Positions 53,686 through 59,600 of a DNA stretch of 64,000 bases are shown in pieces (the first letter of the stretch is position 1; every line of letters starts with the position of its first letter). Position numbers and translations under genes: made by a program. The stretch is from Siphonodentalium dalli (lineage: Eukaryota; Mollusca; Scaphopoda; Gadilida; Siphonodentaliidae). The notes below the pieces were generated by a model. It was not told where the DNA came from. It did no database searches and worked only from the letters and a program-made list of their open reading frames with translations. The DNA lies in the NCBI GenBank assembly GCA_032622095.1, contig CP136062.1, forward strand, positions 140,078,351-140,142,350, read 5' to 3'.

Positions 53686-56600
53686 TGAACAAAGAGGAAT
53701 TTAAATTTTTTTTTTTTTTTTTTTTACATATTTTTTTACATATTTTTTTTTTTTCTTTAAACAAAAATGGTGTTTGCCCACTGGTTTGCCTTTAATTTCT
53801 GCATTTGTTCGATACAATATAATAATTAGAGCATGACTTGTCGTGAAATACGCCGATATAGTGCATAGTGCGGTTGTGTAGTTCACTCCGCTTCGCGTCG
53901 TGAACCACCTCACTATGCACTATATCGGCGTATTTCACTCCAAGCCATGCTCTATTTATTAAATGTTGGGTCATTGATTGGAATCATTCCTATTTTAATT
54001 CCTGTGTTTAGATTAAATCGCTATTTCATGGGGACAATACCTCCAGGTGGGACACACAATACTTAATGAGGTAGCTATTTACCGGTATTGTTTTATGTAA
54101 TCTGCGTTGTGAAACCATTAGACTCTATTGAGTGCCCAGTTCATTGAGCATAATTCACACTAAATATTGTAGAAGGGATCAACAAAGGAAACAGTACATA
54201 AACAATAAATTATGTTTAATTTCGCCTTCCATGCTTTATATTACACCCTTTTTATGACTAGCCACAAAGAGACACAACACCCAATCTATCATTTATGGAG
54301 ACATACCTCCCAATCTCTTATTTATGGATATTTCAACCTAACATGAAGAGTTAATTATTTTGTTGGATGTTGATTTATTGGTTTAGACGAATTCAACGAA
54401 TAATAGACCTCCACAAATAAAACGGATTTACAGTATATAAGTATTTATATGTAATATTTGTGCTGATTACCAAGGTGGTGATGGGTCACCCGGGTTTAAC
54501 TCTAGTTATTGGAGTCATATGTGTTTCATTCTTTCAGTGTGAACTTGGAGCTGTATTCGATAAAGCAGGTGATGTCATCGCCCGTTATCACTATACAAAC
54601 AAAGGAACTTGTGCCTGTTCTCGCAAACCTTCTGCTGAATACCCCACATGGAGGTTTTCCTGTCGTCAAAAAGTCTAAAAATCATGAAATGGTTTTCTAC
54701 GGTGTTATCACAAGGTAAGGATTAGATGCAACTACACATTAAAGGTACTCAATCCGTAAAGAGGGTCCCCATCTCAACAGATTCCAACAACAACAATCCG
54801 ATCAGAGGGTCCTATATTACTATTTCTTTGGCTTTGGGGGTAAAAAATATTTGATTCGAGTCGAGGAACCCATCAAACAAAGCTCAGAGTTATTAGATAT
54901 TGATTTTTATACGCCCTTTTTGAAAAAAGGCTGTATTATGTTATCAGTCTGTCCGTCCGTCCATCCGTCGAGCCGTCCGTCCGTCTGTCCGTCTGTCAGT
55001 CCATCCGTCTGTTAACATTTTTGGTTTCCGACCGATAACTCCAGTTTGGATTATTTGATCTGAACCAAAGTTGGTATGTGTATTTCCCAGCTAAAGATAC
55101 AGGCCAAGTTCGAATATGGGTTCCGTCCAATTATTTTTACATGAGTTACGGCCCTTTTTCGACTTAGAATTTGACCGTCTGTTAACATTTTTGGTTTCCG
55201 ACCAATAACTCCAGTTTGGATTATTTGATCTGAACCAAAGTTGGTATGTGTATTTCTCAGCTAAAGATACAGGACAAGTTCGAATATGGGTTCCGTCCAG
55301 TTATTTTTGCATGAGTTACAGCCCTTTTCAACTTAGAATTTTACCAATTTCATAACATTTTGGTTTCCGACCAATAACTCCAGTTTTGATTATTCGAGCT
55401 GAATCAAAGCTGGTATGTGTATTTCCCAGCTAAAACTACAGGCCAAGTTTGAATATAGGTTCTGTCTAATTATTTTTACATGAATTATGGCCATTTTTCG
55501 ACTTAGAATTTGACCACATTTTGGCATTGAAATTAGGGGTACATGCATATAAGATTTTCTTCAAATGTAAGCTCAAAGTATTATCTTATTTTGCGATAGT
55601 ACAATTCGAAATGGCTAAAGGGCGTATTTTGCCACGCCCTAGCGATGCTCTTGTTGAAATTTGTTAACTGCTCGAGATGAGTACTAATAACTGCCGTCAA
55701 TTTGGTAACCTGCTCGAGATTTTACGCCAAAACTCTATTCAAACAGACAAGGATGGATAACTCTATAATCAAGTGGTAATAATAACGAAATTTTGACTGT
55801 CTTCTGGGCCAGAAAGAATTCCCGATAATGAAAAATAATAGATTTCTAAAATCGATATCTAACAAATCTGAGCTTTGATGGGTGACTTCCTCGACTCGAA
55901 TCAAATATTTTTGACCCCCGAAGCCATTGAAATAGTAATTGAGAGGAGTTTTATCGGATTGAGTACCTTTAAATTTTCCACAGAAACAGTTGAATAAATA
56001 CATGACAACAATCAAGCATTGCTTCCTTTTGACAATACATAGTAACTGTAAATACACCAAATCAGTGAACGCGAACGTAATGCATTTATCGGTAATATTT
56101 GAACATTCTCAACTACTGTGAAGAATAAAAAGTAGTTACACTTGCAAGTATTCCCTCACAATCTGTCGTTATAAGTTAAATTTAAATGTACTAATTCTCC
56201 TTTTTCACTACCACGAATATAACAGTTAAGTTATAATTTATTCTGTGCATGGACATTCAGTTGGAGATCACAGAAAGATACTTCACAATTATGTTGAATA
56301 GTACATCACGTGACTGCGCATACACGCTATTAGATACATTATCTGATTGTGTTTGCTCAGTTTTGACTTTCAGTGGCAGTTGTAATGTCGATTGTGAAAG
56401 CGCGGGTCAAAGCCCTTAAAGAGAAAATCATGATAGCGTATTTCTGCAATGGTCGATCTCCTATTCCGCATTTTTAATCGATGTGGGACTCCCCACTTGA
56501 CGTCGTAAGTTTTTATTTACCGCTCACAAAAGTTGTATTTTCCTAATTGTTTGTTATATTTTGAAGAATTTATGTCTTTAATTGTCGATTCACTCATCAC

Positions 56601-59600
56601 AGAAAAAGTTGACAATGTGTTTTATTTAATAGACAATTGTGACATACAGACAAAAATGAGAAACATATCTTTATTTATATTCTTATAATTTCGGCGAGCA
56701 AGATTATAAAATATTCAATTCGATATTCCATTCGTTTTCAAATTTTTTGAAAATCTATTCTGTAGAAATTTGATTCGATAAAAAACCTATTATTCGTAGG
56801 GGCCTAGATGAAAGACTAATCTTTATACTTGTATTGTTTCTTCATTTATGTCAAATGCAAAAATGTTTGGAGTTTGGAACCTGTGACTTGAAAAAATAAG
56901 CCAAACCTGAATAAATATCCAGATTATGTTTCTGTGGGTTTTTCTCAACCCTATTTAAAGAGTGATGAATTTATCTTAAATAGTGGGGTGAACGCGCTGC
57001 TATCAACTCAATTCACATATTGTTCTTATTTATTTATGTTCTACAGATTAGAGCTCACAGTACTGCTGATGAATGATGTATTATTTGAGCAGTCGACGCA
57101 TCTAGAATTAGATGAAGAACATGAAGTGCATTGGATGGAATACCAGCAGGTAAATGGCCTGATAGACCAAGTCTTCTCCGTCCACAACAGGGATACCTGT
57201 TGCGGTTGGGTTGCTGTTTTGGACCAAGTCCCATCCCATTACTCTTCTATAGCAGCCTTTGTCAAGCACGGTGATATCAAACATGCAAATACCAGAGGTC
57301 CTTCAAATGTCAATGAGATTTATAAGTAAACAAAGCCTTGTTTTTCAGAGAATTTAGATTTGTCACGCTATCAGAAAATGCATGTAAACAATACATTAAA
57401 CTATCGTATCATAACTATACCTTTTTATCATGGTAGATGATATTTCATTTTGAAGACAGATTAATCGCAGACATGTCAGATGATCAATCACATTCAGGGG
57501 TTTGTGAACATGTAGTACGTCTTTTGAATGAATGTCCATTACAGAAGAACAATGGGATCAGATTACGGGAACCCGGCCAGTGGCTGAGATGTTTTGAAGC
57601 ATTGTGCATTAGGCCACCATAGACCAACCAGTAACGGCATGAGCTGGTTGAATGCCTGAGAAGCGCCAATTTTTGATCCACACAATGGAAATTTAACTCT
57701 TTCATGACTGGAGCTTCCTGAAATTTTTGTGAAAACCCTGCGCCAATGCATTCTCTTATATATGCGAGTCTCCCATTGGGAGCCATGTATATATAAGAGA
57801 ATACATTTACCTAACAATATTTACCTTGACCTTGTGAGCTAGTGCAATCTCTTATATGTGCGAAGCTCCCTATGTGAGACTCACATATATAAGAGAATGC
57901 ACTGGCACAGAATCTGTAATATAATGTTGGTCCAGCGCAGCTTCCATCATGAAAGAGTTAAGTAACCTGATTTGTGTATCTGTACTAGTTTGTCAGTTGC
58001 TTACATGTGGTTGGTGCTTTTTACGTGCTGCGGAATAATTTCCCATTGGAATTAACCCTCTGTGCAGTCATTCAGATCGTGTCGTGAATTTGGCTAGCAG
58101 CTGAAATGTTTATAAACACTAGTAACCCTGTCAGATGATATTTAATGATTCATGAACATAAATTTAGTTTGCTTGTTTTATCAATCATGGTAGATATCCC
58201 GGTCAGTTTAGAAAGGGTGAAGGTAACAAGAGACACACAAACCTCATAAACTGTACAGTAAGATAATTCTTGATGGGAGCAGGGCTGGTGCAGCATTAAA
58301 GATCATGTGCCAGTGCATTCTCTTATATATGTAAGTCTCGCATATATAAGAGAATGCACTGACAAGGTTTAAGTTAATATTGATAGGCCTATGTATTCTC
58401 TTTTATATGAGCAGCATTGAAGGGTTAGCCATTTCTTTACTAAATTCTCATTGATGATTAGATCCCTTATCCATAGGTTGTTTGTTGAAATAATTATTAT
58501 TTGAACATTTCCCTCCAATAAATAGGGATACTTCCGCACTTTTATTATCTGCCGTCTGCTTATTTTTCCTGAGCACCCCTCCAAATGAATAATAGGCCAT
58601 TCTGAGTATACTTTTATCACGGGATGGGAGAATCCAATTAATATAGAAAGGGTTTTAAGACAATTCTGTGTCATGCAGAGTCAGTTTAGAACATTGCCAT
58701 GAAAACATAATTATATAATGTACCTTTTTGTTAAATTAACCCTTTCTATACTGAATGGATTCTCCCACCCAGTTATTAAAATATATATTGGAATGGTCTA
58801 TTATTCATTTGGAGGGGTGTTCAGGAAAAATATGCAGACAACAGATAAAATACAAGTATTTATTGGAGGGAAATGTTCAGATAATAAATTCAACAAATGA
58901 CCTATGGTCGTTTGTTGAACTTATTATCTGAACATTTCCTAAGGAATAACTACTCGTCAATGAACATTTACTGTAGAAAGGTTTAAATTAACCTGTTCTG
59001 AATTACAAATTCCAGATGAATATCAGTAAGTTGAAGAATCCAGGTCAAGTTACGACGATGCTCAATAATTTCATGGATGATTTGAAGTACAAAGACCTCT
59101 ATATAAATTTGGTAAGTACGATTCTTGCTGATAGGTTTCATATCACACTTTTGTCATTTATATCCACTCAGATTTATTTCAACTGTTCTATGTACAGGGA
59201 CTTGCATGGTGACTGGGAAGAGGGCAATGGGGGCAAGTGGGTAGGTGGGGGATTAAGATTTTAAGATGAGGGTGAGGGAGGTATGGTTTAGCCAAAATAA
59301 AATGTTTGATATTTGATCAATTTGATATTTGAAAAATTTGATATTTCATGCCAAACACAACATTAGTTGGGCATTTCGGACCAAAGGTCGGTTGAAATTG
59401 TTCTGATTGTTTGATATTCCAAACAGTATTTAGCGGGAATTTGTTGTTTTCAAACCAAAATTTGAATATTAACCCTGTCATGACAGGAGCTGCGCTGGTG
59501 CAGCATTAAAGATCATGTGCCAGTGCACTCTCTTATAAAAGTGAGTCTCCCATGGGGAGCCTCGCACATATAAGAGAAAGCATGACTTACAAGGTCAAGG

